Positions 1 through 6,026 are shown, counted from the first letter of the stretch. The stretch: DNA of 8,678 bases from Gammaproteobacteria bacterium (GCA_024638345.1 JAHEKL010000104.1:1-8678), one strand, 5' to 3'. Notes: generated by a model not told the origin, from the letters alone. Numbers and translations: made by a program.

Positions 1-581
1 TTCGGGATCCTTCGGGACTCGTCATCGAGCTCGTCGCGAACGGAAACGACCCTCGTACCCCCTGGGTGTCCAACGGAGTCTCGTCGGATGCGGCGATACG
101 GGGTCTGCACGGAATCACCCTCTCGGTCCGAAATCCGGATCCGACGCTGAAGCTCCTCACCGCCCTACTCGGATGGACGGTGCTGGAAGCGGAGGCCGGA
201 AGAACGAGAGTCGGTGTCGAGGGCGGCCAGCCGGGTCGGACGATCGATGTCCTTCAGGCGCCGGATGCGCCCGACGCGGTCAACGGCCTCGGAACGGTGC
301 ACCACGTCGCAATGGCCGTCGATGACGAGGCCACCCAGTTACACGCGCGGGAACGCTTGCTGCAGGCGGGGTTGCGTGTCACGGAAGTGCTGGATCGCCA
401 GTACTTCAAGTCGATCTATTTTCGTGAGCCGGGAGGGGTGCTGTACGAGATAGCGACCCTCGGACCGGGATTCCTGGTCGATGAGCCGCTCGAACACTTG
501 GGAACTGGACTCAAGCTTCCCCCCTGGGAGGAGCCTCATCGGAGCGTGATCGAGGAGCAGCTGGCCCCTGTCCAACACTGA
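1..581 (+). CDS. VOC-family ring-cleaving (extradiol-type) dioxygenase, 5'-truncated by window edge
   Basis: Only the C-terminal part, about 193 residues, is visible. The reading frame is open from the first bases, which read as (F)RDPSGLVIELVA, a typical end of a first glyoxalase/VOC module. The GTG at 66 is therefore not the true start. A second VOC module follows: GLHGITLSV (108-110 is the His codon), then GTVHHVAMAV near 300, then FREPGGVLYEIAT near 420-455. Together these supply the His/His/Glu metal-binding set of the fold. The linker TPWVSNGVSSDAAIRGLHG resembles the MhqO-like group of ring-cleaving dioxygenases, which are cytosolic, about 310-320 residues long, and act on quinol or catechol-type aromatics with a bound divalent metal. 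The specific substrate cannot be read from the sequence. The next gene on the same strand begins 63 bases downstream and need not be functionally related. The family call is firm; the activity is inferred. Confidence 0.88.
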   Translation, partial: RDPSGLVIELVANGNDPRTPWVSNGVSSDAAIRGLHGITLSVRNPDPTLKLLTALLGWTVLEAEAGRTRVGVEGGQPGRTIDVLQAPDAPDAVNGLGTVHHVAMAVDDEATQLHARERLLQAGLRVTEVLDRQYFKSIYFREPGGVLYEIATLGPGFLVDEPLEHLGTGLKLPPWEEPHRSVIEEQLAPVQH

Positions 582-644
582 GAGCTAGTGTCTCTCCAGT
601 ACGTCGTTTCCATCGTAGCGAGGTACTCCAGCCGGTAGGGCGCT

Positions 645-959
645 ATGGCGATCTTCTCGAAGCTGTTCCGCAGGAAGCAGCCGTGTGAGCACATGGATCT
701 GATCCAGGAAGTCACTCCCAGTTCGCCCGACTCCTGTAATGCGTGCGTCGAGATGGGCGATACCTGGGTGCATCTCCGGATCTGCCTCATCTGTGGCCAC
801 GTCGGCTGCTGTGACAACTCGAAGAACAAGCACGCGACGGGGCACTACCGCTCCTCCGGCCATCCCCTTCTCCAGTCTTACCAGCCCGGGGAGGCCTGGC
901 GTTACTGCTTCCTCGACGAGCGGACGCTTCCCGACGGCCAAGCGATTCGGACCTCATGA
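645..959 (+). CDS. UBP-type zinc-finger domain protein
   Basis: This 104-residue protein consists almost entirely of one UBP-type zinc finger (the ZnF-UBP fold of eukaryotic deubiquitinases, also common in bacteria as a stand-alone domain). Likely zinc ligands are C14 and H16 (CEH), C31 and C34 (CNAC), C47 and C50 (CLIC), C55 or C56 (GCCD), H63, H67 and H73. The block LRICLICGHVGCCD followed by KHATGHYRSSGHP is diagnostic, and PGEAWRYCFLDE closes the domain. There is no signal peptide or membrane segment, so it should be cytosolic. Its role in bacteria is not established; binding a protein C-terminus, by analogy with ubiquitin recognition, is inference. The ATG has only a weak AGGG (637-640) upstream. 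The stop TGA is in the same frame as the kinase gene 69 bases downstream, so the two may be co-transcribed. Confidence 0.87.
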   Translation: MAIFSKLFRRKQPCEHMDLIQEVTPSSPDSCNACVEMGDTWVHLRICLICGHVGCCDNSKNKHATGHYRSSGHPLLQSYQPGEAWRYCFLDERTLPDGQAIRTS

Positions 960-1028
960 CGGACCGCCACGATCTTCGGGAAGCGAAGCGACGCGCTCCT
1001 CCGGAAGCGCTGGGCTGCTCGGTCCGAC

Positions 1029-1943
1029 TTGGCTAGACCGACGCTAGTCATCGCGAACCCCGCAGCGGGTTCCGATGTCGACATCGGCCGTCTCCCGGAG
1101 CTCCTTTCGTTCCTCGGCGAGATCGCCGTGCGAGTTACCACGCGTGCCGGGGACGCCACTGAGATCGCCCGGGAAGGGGTCGAGGGCGGGGCGGATCTGA
1201 TCGTAGTCGTGGGTGGCGACGGTACGCTGAACGAGGTGGTCAATGGTCTCGCTCCGGACTTCGATCGCTGCGAACTGGCCATCGTCCCGGGCGGAACGGG
1301 AAACGATACCGCTCGATCACTCGGCATCCCACTGCAAACGAACCAGGCGATCGGCCTTCTGAGGACTGCATCCTCTGCTTCTTTCGATGTCATGGAGGTC
1401 ATCGCCGACGGTGTCGTGTCCCATGCCGTCAATGCCGTCACGGGGGGATTCGGAGGTGCGGTGAACGAGGCGATGACCGAGGAGCTGAAGGAGTGGTGGG
1501 GACCGCTGTCCTACGCGCGAGCGGCTGCATCCGTAATTCCCGAGCTCCCGGTCCACGAGGTATCGTTGGCCCTGGACGAGGGATCGTTGCAAACTCTCAG
1601 GGTCATGAGCCTGGTGGTGGCCAACGGACGATTTGCGGCCAAAGGGATCTGTGTCGCACCGGGTGCGGAGATGGCCGACGGGCGGCTTGCCATTCACGCC
1701 GTCCTGGAATCCACACCCACGGAGCTCATGCTCCTCGCGCCATCACTGCTGCAGTGCGAGATCCCCCAGCACGAAAAATACCGGCACTGGAAGTGCCGGA
1801 CTGCTCACGTGGAGGTTCCCGCCGGCTTGCTCGTCAGCGTGGATGGAGAGTTGGTCGAGGTGAAGGAGCTGCGCTGTCGGGTCCTCCCCTCTTCGCTCCG
1901 AGTCCGGGGCGTGGAGCCACAACAGGCGGACCCCGGAGCGTGA
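1029..1943 (+). CDS. Diacylglycerol kinase / lipid kinase family protein (YegS/DgkB-like)
   Basis: This 304-residue protein is a normal full-length member of the DAGK catalytic-domain family, which uses ATP to phosphorylate diacylglycerol or related lipids at the inner face of the membrane. Visible motifs are the N-terminal strand and loop TLVIANPAAGS (5-15), the nucleotide-binding VGGDGTLNEVVNGL (61-74), PGGTGNDTARSLGIP (87-101), a glycine-rich GGFGGAV (139-145), APGAEMADGRL (210-220) and VDGE (271-274) in the C-terminal beta-domain. No ATG or GTG is available in frame between the preceding stop and the conserved first strand, so the start is taken as TTG at 1029. No convincing Shine-Dalgarno precedes it, so translation may be weak or coupled to the zinc-finger gene. 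The exact lipid substrate, and whether it acts on diacylglycerol, sphingoid or other lipids, cannot be decided from sequence. Confidence 0.9.
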   Translation: MARPTLVIANPAAGSDVDIGRLPELLSFLGEIAVRVTTRAGDATEIAREGVEGGADLIVVVGGDGTLNEVVNGLAPDFDRCELAIVPGGTGNDTARSLGIPLQTNQAIGLLRTASSASFDVMEVIADGVVSHAVNAVTGGFGGAVNEAMTEELKEWWGPLSYARAAASVIPELPVHEVSLALDEGSLQTLRVMSLVVANGRFAAKGICVAPGAEMADGRLAIHAVLESTPTELMLLAPSLLQCEIPQHEKYRHWKCRTAHVEVPAGLLVSVDGELVEVKELRCRVLPSSLRVRGVEPQQADPGA

Positions 1944-1950
1944 GGGTGGC

Positions 1951-2124
1951 GTGAGCCCGTACGACCTGATCGTCGTTGGGGCGGGCTCGCCGCTGGCGTC
2001 CTTGGCGAGCCGTGGCGGCTCGGATTCTTTGGCATGGATACTTGGAGGGGAGTCTGAAGCGCGCCCCTGCTGGGCCCGGTGGTCGGGGACCGACGGCAGC
2101 GGCCCCCGACCAGTAGTCCCGTGA
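1951..2124 (+). pseudogene. Short dinucleotide-binding (FAD/NAD) N-terminal fragment, probable gene remnant
   Basis: A GTG at 1951 follows the kinase stop by 7 bases and has a GAGGG Shine-Dalgarno (1942-1946) at good spacing. The 57-codon frame begins SPYDLIVVGAGSPLASLASR, which looks like the first beta-strand and glycine-rich loop (GxGxxA) of a Rossmann dinucleotide-binding fold, as at the N-terminus of FAD-dependent oxidoreductases. Similarity then stops: the remainder is Gly/Ser/Arg-rich with no second strand or acidic ribose-binding residue, and the frame ends at 2124. A terminator-like hairpin (2080-2112) lies inside the frame, which argues against a functional gene. I read it as the 5' stub of a deleted oxidoreductase gene. 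A small real protein or chance resemblance are the alternatives. Confidence 0.33.
2080..2112. terminator. Hairpin between convergent genes, probable terminator
   Basis: A perfect 9-bp stem TGGTCGGGG (2080-2088) pairs with CCCCGACCA (2104-2112) around a 15-base loop. It lies 137 bases after the kinase stop on + and 15 bases beyond the pilin stop on -, so it could end both transcripts. Neither side has a clear T-tract, so its efficiency as a Rho-independent terminator is uncertain. Confidence 0.5.
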
Positions 2125-2127
2125 GCC

Positions 2128-2313
2128 TTATGGACCCCCTCCCAACCCGGTGTTGATACCTACGGCCGCATTCGACAGACCCGCCGAGGCATTCGTTCCG
2201 AAGGCGGTCACCGAGCCAACTGCGGCGATGGCGATCAGCACGATGAGCAGCGTGTACTCCGCCATGTCCTGACCGCTCTCGTCGAGCCACAGTCTCTGAA
2301 TCCACTTCTTCAT
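2128..2313 (-). CDS. Flp/Fap-type IVb pilin
   Basis: This is a 61-residue prepilin. It has a short basic leader (MKKWIQRLWLDESG, 1-14) and the Flp processing site G|QDMAEY. After cleavage at G14, Glu is at +5 (E19) and Tyr at +6 (Y20), the class hallmark recognised by a TadV-type prepilin peptidase. The hydrophobic stretch TLLIVLIAIAAVGSVTAF (21-38) forms the assembly helix, and the tail is small-residue-rich, ending GLGGGP. The mature pilin is about 47 residues and would be polymerised into a thin adhesive or Tad-type pilus. The start at 2313 is chosen over a longer open frame reaching 2457 because a perfect AGGAGG lies 6 bases upstream and the extension is not pilin-like. No tad/cpa assembly genes are in the window. 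A sigma-54-type promoter match is present upstream. Confidence 0.92.
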   Translation of the reverse strand: MKKWIQRLWLDESGQDMAEYTLLIVLIAIAAVGSVTAFGTNASAGLSNAAVGINTGLGGGP

Positions 2314-2319
2314 ACCGCT

Positions 2320-2325
2320 CCTCCT
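2320..2325 (-). promoter_or_regulatory. Consensus Shine-Dalgarno of the Flp pilin gene
   Basis: On the minus strand AGGAGG occupies 2325-2320, six bases before the ATG at 2313-2311. It is the strongest ribosome-binding site in the window. It fixes the pilin start and fits a highly expressed structural subunit. Confidence 0.85.
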
Positions 2326-2403
2326 AGCCTTGCGGCTTCGTATCGAGGGTTCCCGCCCTGAGCGAGACCGGAGCGCACTGACGTCCCGGCGCCCTTCCGC
2401 ACG

Positions 2404-2419
2404 TGCAACGCGTATGCCA
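2404..2419 (-). promoter_or_regulatory. Putative sigma-54 (RpoN) -24/-12 promoter of the Flp pilin gene
   Basis: Read on the minus strand, 2419-2404 is TGGCATACGCGTTGCA. This matches the conserved positions of the RpoN consensus (TGGCA, 6 bases, TTGCW), with the invariant GG and GC separated by exactly 10 bases. The predicted start of transcription is near 2393, leaving an 80-base leader before the pilin ATG. Sigma-54 control of pilin genes is well known in other bacteria (pilA of Pseudomonas and Myxococcus). No enhancer-binding protein gene is visible here, so the activator is unknown. Confidence 0.5.
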
Positions 2420-2613
2420 CCGTGCCCTGGTTGTGGGATGTTGACCAACGCACCCAAGCTGCAACGGGTTCAGAGGATCTAGACGTATGCTTACATCCCA
2501 GTGCGCCGAATTTCCGTGGCGCTCGCGCCACAGACCGTGCAGACGTTCATCTCGAGCCACGGTCCACGGGCGGGTCGCTACAGCCTTCGCGGGAGGAAGC
2601 AATAAGGCGGAAA

Positions 2614-2641
2614 GAGCCGCCCGGTGTGACCCGGGCGGCTC
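2614..2641 (-). terminator. Rho-independent terminator of the envelope-protein gene
   Basis: A perfect 11-bp GC-rich stem (GAGCCGCCCGG at 2614-2624 with its complement at 2631-2641) encloses a 6-base loop. It starts 15 bases past the minus-strand stop at 2657. On the minus strand it is followed by TTTCCGCCTTATT, an interrupted T-tract. It separates the envelope gene's transcript from the pilin gene, supporting a separate pilin promoter. Confidence 0.8.
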
Positions 2642-2656
2642 CAGGGACCTCGGTGC

Positions 2657-3481
2657 CTAGTTGAGTGGAACCTGCAGATACACGCTGACCGTGGAGTTCA
2701 ACACGTCGTTGTAGGTGGCGTCCACCGGAACCCTGACTGAGATCCCGGGCCGAACCTGCCGAACGTGCACGTCGGCCGACAACGCCAGGTGATGGATGCT
2801 GTTGTCACTGAAGCGCCCCTCGTCTTCGGTCGCGATCCAGCGGCCGTAGACTCCGAGACCGAAACGTGCCGGTCCTAGCGGGTAGGTGCCCAGCAGCCCG
2901 TAGTCGACCAGGGCGTCGTTGGCGGTGTCCTCGTCGTCGGTGAAGAAGAGACCCACCAGGCCAGCCCGACCCCGAAGACTCGCGCCTCCGGGAAGTCCGT
3001 ACTCGTACGCCACGGCGCCCGACACCGGGACGACCTCGTCAGTGAAGGCCTCTGCTCTCTGGAAGTCCCCGAGGAAGCCGATCACGTCGGCGAACGTATC
3101 CTCCTCGATCGAGTTGAGGGGCACGCGAACACCGGACTCGAAGATCAAGCCGGGCATGGTGTACTCCAGCCCCACGAAGGGGTTACCAAAAACGGTGCTC
3201 GACTCGCGGAGACCGCCGTCTACCTGCATGCGCGAATACGCGAACGGGATATCCGCAGTGATCCGCAGGCCGGATCCGAGCGGAATTCGGCCCGACGCGA
3301 ACCAGTGAGCCGAAGGGAAAGACTGGTCGAGCCCCTCCAGGTCCGAATAGCTGGCCTCCATCCAGAAGCCCTTCTCGGGCGTACTCAACATGTGATACGT
3401 CTGAGCCTGGGCGTATGAAGCCGCCCCTAGCGTGGCGGCCGCCGCGACGACTGCCGCGACGGTCAGTCGCAGAGTGTTCAT
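2657..3481 (-). CDS. Secreted beta-rich (probable outer-membrane beta-barrel) protein, function unknown
   Basis: This 274-residue protein has a clear Sec signal peptide: MNTLRLT, a long Ala/Val core, then AQA|Q with cleavage after residue 26. The mature part is free of cysteine and of long hydrophobic helices. It is built from repeated amphipathic stretches with alternating polar and hydrophobic or aromatic residues (for example GLRITADIPFAYSRMQV, LIFESGVRVPL, ARFGLGVYGRWIA, GISVRVPVDATY), separated by acidic turns. It ends in a strand, VSVYLQVPLN. This is the pattern of a small outer-membrane barrel or transporter-like protein, although the last residue is Asn, not the usual aromatic. I do not recognise a named family. 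The ATG at 3481 has AAGGAGA (3493-3487) five bases upstream, and a strong terminator follows the stop, so it looks monocistronic. Confidence 0.8.
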   Translation of the reverse strand: MNTLRLTVAAVVAAAATLGAASYAQAQTYHMLSTPEKGFWMEASYSDLEGLDQSFPSAHWFASGRIPLGSGLRITADIPFAYSRMQVDGGLRESSTVFGNPFVGLEYTMPGLIFESGVRVPLNSIEEDTFADVIGFLGDFQRAEAFTDEVVPVSGAVAYEYGLPGGASLRGRAGLVGLFFTDDEDTANDALVDYGLLGTYPLGPARFGLGVYGRWIATEDEGRFSDNSIHHLALSADVHVRQVRPGISVRVPVDATYNDVLNSTVSVYLQVPLN

Positions 3482-3486
3482 CGTAC

Positions 3487-3493
3487 TCTCCTT
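3487..3493 (-). promoter_or_regulatory. Shine-Dalgarno of the envelope-protein gene
   Basis: On the minus strand AAGGAGA lies five bases before the ATG at 3481-3479. This supports that start, which also gives a complete signal peptide. Confidence 0.75.
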
Positions 3494-3508
3494 GATCTCT
3501 CATTCGAG

Positions 3509-3552
3509 GGCCCGTTGGGCCGTCACCGATCGAATCCCCCGCGGTCGCGGGG
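3509..3552. repeat. Two small GC-rich hairpins in the divergent intergenic region
   Basis: GGCCC-GTT-GGGCC (3509-3521) and CCCCGC-GGTC-GCGGGG (3537-3552) are short perfect inverted repeats upstream of the minus-strand envelope gene. They would fall in its leader or promoter. They may be mRNA-leader hairpins or operator half-sites, or chance structure in GC-rich DNA. No convincing promoter for the envelope gene could be picked out in the rest of the 3482-3650 gap. Confidence 0.3.
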
Positions 3553-3652
3553 TCCGTACCGGGTGGTGTACCTGAAGAGAATGTCGGAAGGCAGGGTTAC
3601 CCGGGGATTACGAAGTGATTAAAGAACTGGCGATCGACCGCTCCCGGCGCTG

Positions 3653-3681
3653 TTGAATGCCCCATTGGCGAGGGCTAAGAT
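3653..3681 (+). promoter_or_regulatory. Candidate sigma-70-type promoter of the DUF1326 operon
   Basis: TTGAAT (3653-3658) and TAAGAT (3676-3681) are separated by exactly 17 bases and each match four of six consensus positions. Transcription would begin near 3688, about 36 bases before the chosen ATG at 3724. It is the best-spaced pair I found upstream of the operon, but weak matches like this also occur by chance. Confidence 0.33.
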
Positions 3682-3723
3682 GAGCATGGGAGCCTTCGTG
3701 TGCCTGCAAGAGCGGAGTGGATG

Positions 3724-4350
3724 ATGAAGAGACGAGAGTTCAACCGGATGGTCGGTGCTTTGGCCGTCGCGCCCGTCGTAGGTCGACCTGTGCGCCAGAT
3801 CGAGTCCCGGCGGCGCTGGTCCCTCACGGCCGATATCGCCGAATGTTGCAGCTGCGACATCCCCTGTCCGTGCAACTTCGGAAGACCCTTCGACCCCTGT
3901 CACGGTACCCGGTTGATCGAGATCACCCAAGGGGATTTCGAGGGCGCCGACCTTACGGGCATCCGTTTCGTGGTCACCTTCTTCAGGACCCAGTGGACCC
4001 GCATATACCTCGACGACTCGATGACGCAGGCCCAGATGGCTGCCGCAGACGCGCTCTTGCCGATCGCGTTTCGCGGCTTCGTCCAAGGGGCTCGGTCGAC
4101 TCAGCGGGTTCCTCTCACAGTGGAGCGCACAACGGACATGGTGCGATTCTCGGTAGCGGAATCCGCCATCGAGATGAGGTTGCTCCCCGGGTTGAATGGT
4201 GAGCTGATTCGCGTGACGGGGCTGCCGAACGACGCCTACCATGACTACGTACAGTACGAGTCCGTCGTGCACAGGCACGACAGCGTGGACGGCAGCTGGT
4301 CCCATGCGGGCACGAACGGATTCACGTCGGAGATGCGCGCGACTGGGTGA
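3724..4350 (+). CDS. DUF1326 domain protein with Tat-like leader
   Basis: This 208-residue protein starts MKRREFNRMVGALAVAPVVG. The twin arginines followed by x-Phe (RREF) and a short hydrophobic stretch suggest a Tat export signal, although no clear cleavage site is seen. The DUF1326 signature follows: W32, then ECCSCDIPCPCNFG (40-53) and C59, giving six cysteines within 19 residues. The rest is beta-rich with no further cysteine. DUF1326 has no established function; the cysteine cluster suggests metal or thiol chemistry, and Tat export would fit a cofactor loaded before transport. The ATG at 3724 is preferred over ATG 3721 and GTG 3700 because GGAG (3714-3717) is six bases upstream and the leader then begins directly with the basic region. 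It is the first gene of a likely operon; the next gene starts 56 bases on. Confidence 0.85.
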   Translation: MKRREFNRMVGALAVAPVVGRPVRQIESRRRWSLTADIAECCSCDIPCPCNFGRPFDPCHGTRLIEITQGDFEGADLTGIRFVVTFFRTQWTRIYLDDSMTQAQMAAADALLPIAFRGFVQGARSTQRVPLTVERTTDMVRFSVAESAIEMRLLPGLNGELIRVTGLPNDAYHDYVQYESVVHRHDSVDGSWSHAGTNGFTSEMRATG

Positions 4351-4406
4351 ATCGATCGAGGTCGTCCGCCAGATGACTTCGAAATCGTGCACTGAATGAG
4401 AACCTG

Positions 4407-6026
4407 ATGGCATCCACCAGTTCCCGACGCTCGAGAAGCGCACGCCGCCAAGAGGCCCGGCGGGCCGCCGTGACGTCTCCCTCGGCCGGGGCGTCTCCGA
4501 GCCGGCACCTCTGGGTCCCGATCTCCTTCACGCTGGGCCTAGTGGCGATCTCGTTCGTCGGGCGGGTTCGGGACAACCCGGTGCTAGTGTGGTCGTTCTG
4601 GGCGTCTGCTGGTGCGCTCGTCGCCTGGCAACTAAGGCTCTTCTTGCGCATGAGAGAAGAGCTCACCATGCCCGCCTTCTCGACTGTCTTGAGAGCGCAG
4701 CACTACCTGCAGGCATGTCTACAGCTCTCCGTACTCGTCTACTGGGGATGGTACTGGCGGCCGGTCTACGAATACGCGTGGCTCCTCGTCGCACAGATCC
4801 TCTTCGCATATGCGTTTGGAATCCTTCTCGCGTGGTCCCGTCGTCGGCCCTACGTACTCGGGTTCGGCGCCTTCCCCATCGTGCTCAGCACGAACCTCTT
4901 CCTCTGGTTCAGGGACGATTGGTTCTACCTCCAGTTCGTGATGATCGCAGTCGGTTTCCTGGGCAAGGAATTCGTGCGGTGGAACCGGGAAGGTCGGCTC
5001 GTGCACATCTTCAACCCTTCCGCGTTTTCGCTGGGTCTGTTTTCCGTCGTGCTCATCGCCGCGAATGCGACGGACCTCACGAGGGGCCAGGAGATTGCCT
5101 CTACGCTGAGCATGGCACCTCGGATCTACACGTTTCTCTTCGTGATCGGGCTGATCGCGATGTACAAGTTCTCGATCACGCTCGTGTCCGGTCTCGCCGC
5201 CATCGTACTCTTCGGTTGGAGCGCGGCGTATTTCACAGCAACCGGGGTTCCCTACTTCATCGACTCGGAGATTCCCACGGCGGTATTCCTTGGGCTTCAC
5301 CTCTTGGTGACCGACCCTTCCACGTCGCCACGGACACCCCTCGGCAAGGCGCTCTTCGGAATCCTCTATGGGGTCAGCGTCTTCGCCCTGTATTCGGGAT
5401 TGGACGCCTTCGGCGCTCCCAGATTCTACGACAAGCTTCTGGCCGTACCCTTCCTCAACCTCAGCGTCCAGCGAATCGATCGCGTCGCAGGTGCGATCCA
5501 GAGCACCCGTTGGTGGAGCCGCATTCGACCGGCTTGGCCACCGGCGCGACTCAACCTGGCCCACATGGCCGTTTGGATCCCGTTCTTCGTCCTCATGACA
5601 GCGACGGGCCGCACGGATGGCCGTCATACGGGACACAGCGTTCCTTTCTGGCAGCAGGCCTGTGCGGAGGGGCGGAGGAATGCGTGTGAACGCTTGATCG
5701 AGGTCGAGTACGTGTATTGCGCGGATAACTCCGGCTGGGCGTGTAACGAGGTCGGCCGGCACCTCGCGGAAGGAAGGATCGTGGATCCCGATCCCGAGCT
5801 GTCACGGGCCTACTTTGCCCTCGCCTGCGAAGCCCGCTTTCAATCTGGTTGCCTGAATCTTCTCGAACCGGATGGTTTCGTTGCCGCTCCCCCCCGCACG
5901 TTGGACCTGCGGCTCCTGCTGAGAGAGGGCAAGGCCACTCTGACGGCAATGCCCGAGCCGGAGCTCTACGACCGGGCCTGCGATCATCGCTGGGTGTTCG
6001 CGTGCGACGCCCTGGCCATCCGCTAG
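4407..6026 (+). CDS. RnfD/NqrB-like (UnbU-like) membrane protein fused to a cysteine-paired Sel1-like repeat domain
   Basis: The 539-residue protein has three parts. Residues 1-33 are a basic, Ser/Ala-rich cytoplasmic tail. Residues 35-400 hold about ten to twelve hydrophobic segments and two signatures of the NQR2/RnfD/RnfE family: HIFNPSAFSLGLFS (200-213) and LLVTDPSTSPRTPLGKALFGILYG (299-322). Residues 412-539 form a soluble domain with four cysteine pairs, each exactly C-x7-C: C419/C427, C438/C446, C474/C482 and C525/C533, in contexts such as AYFALACEARFQSGCLNL. That is the pattern of disulfide-pinned Sel1-like repeats in Hcp-type proteins. RnfD and NqrB are FMN-carrying subunits of ion-pumping electron-transfer complexes; stand-alone relatives include UnbU of enediyne clusters. 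I see no clear covalent-FMN threonine motif, so electron transfer is inferred. The disulfide-type domain implies a periplasmic C-terminus. No other Rnf/Nqr subunit is nearby. The Shine-Dalgarno is weak. Confidence 0.83.
   Translation: MASTSSRRSRSARRQEARRAAVTSPSAGASPSRHLWVPISFTLGLVAISFVGRVRDNPVLVWSFWASAGALVAWQLRLFLRMREELTMPAFSTVLRAQHYLQACLQLSVLVYWGWYWRPVYEYAWLLVAQILFAYAFGILLAWSRRRPYVLGFGAFPIVLSTNLFLWFRDDWFYLQFVMIAVGFLGKEFVRWNREGRLVHIFNPSAFSLGLFSVVLIAANATDLTRGQEIASTLSMAPRIYTFLFVIGLIAMYKFSITLVSGLAAIVLFGWSAAYFTATGVPYFIDSEIPTAVFLGLHLLVTDPSTSPRTPLGKALFGILYGVSVFALYSGLDAFGAPRFYDKLLAVPFLNLSVQRIDRVAGAIQSTRWWSRIRPAWPPARLNLAHMAVWIPFFVLMTATGRTDGRHTGHSVPFWQQACAEGRRNACERLIEVEYVYCADNSGWACNEVGRHLAEGRIVDPDPELSRAYFALACEARFQSGCLNLLEPDGFVAAPPRTLDLRLLLREGKATLTAMPEPELYDRACDHRWVFACDALAIR

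Larger units (their letters stand above)
2314..2613. other. Non-coding upstream region of the pilin gene with candidate operator repeats
   Basis: No convincing gene lies here; the open frames present are short and Arg-rich without motifs. Besides the RBS and the sigma-54-like site, there is a perfect inverted repeat GTGGCGC-TC-GCGCCAC at 2516-2531, centred about 130 bases upstream of the predicted start. The hexamer CCGTGG/CCACGG occurs at 2514-2519 (overlapping that repeat) and in tandem, opposite orientation, at 2557-2562 and 2564-2569. These are at a plausible distance for an enhancer-binding activator, but that assignment is inference. Confidence 0.4.

Noticed and set aside
66..68. GTG at 66 as the start of the ring-cleaving dioxygenase
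   Set aside because: The frame is open and conserved back to the first base of the window, so the gene starts outside it.
2314..2457. N-terminal extension of the Flp pilin to 2457
   Set aside because: A perfect AGGAGG and a normal 14-residue prepilin leader set the start at 2313. The extension is Arg-rich and would cover the predicted promoter.
3619..4443. 274-codon minus-strand frame across the DUF1326 gene and the intergenic region
   Set aside because: It has no recognisable domain, is low-complexity in character, and overlaps a well-supported gene on the other strand.
4719..5762. 347-codon open frame on the minus strand inside the RnfD-like gene
   Set aside because: The translation is highly charged, Arg/Glu/Pro-rich and motif-free, while the plus-strand frame has clear membrane segments and family motifs. 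It is a GC-driven antisense shadow.
4407..6026. Genuine RnfD or NqrB subunit of a full Rnf/Nqr complex
   Set aside because: No other rnf or nqr gene is present, no clear covalent-flavin threonine motif was found, and the fused Sel1-like tail is atypical.
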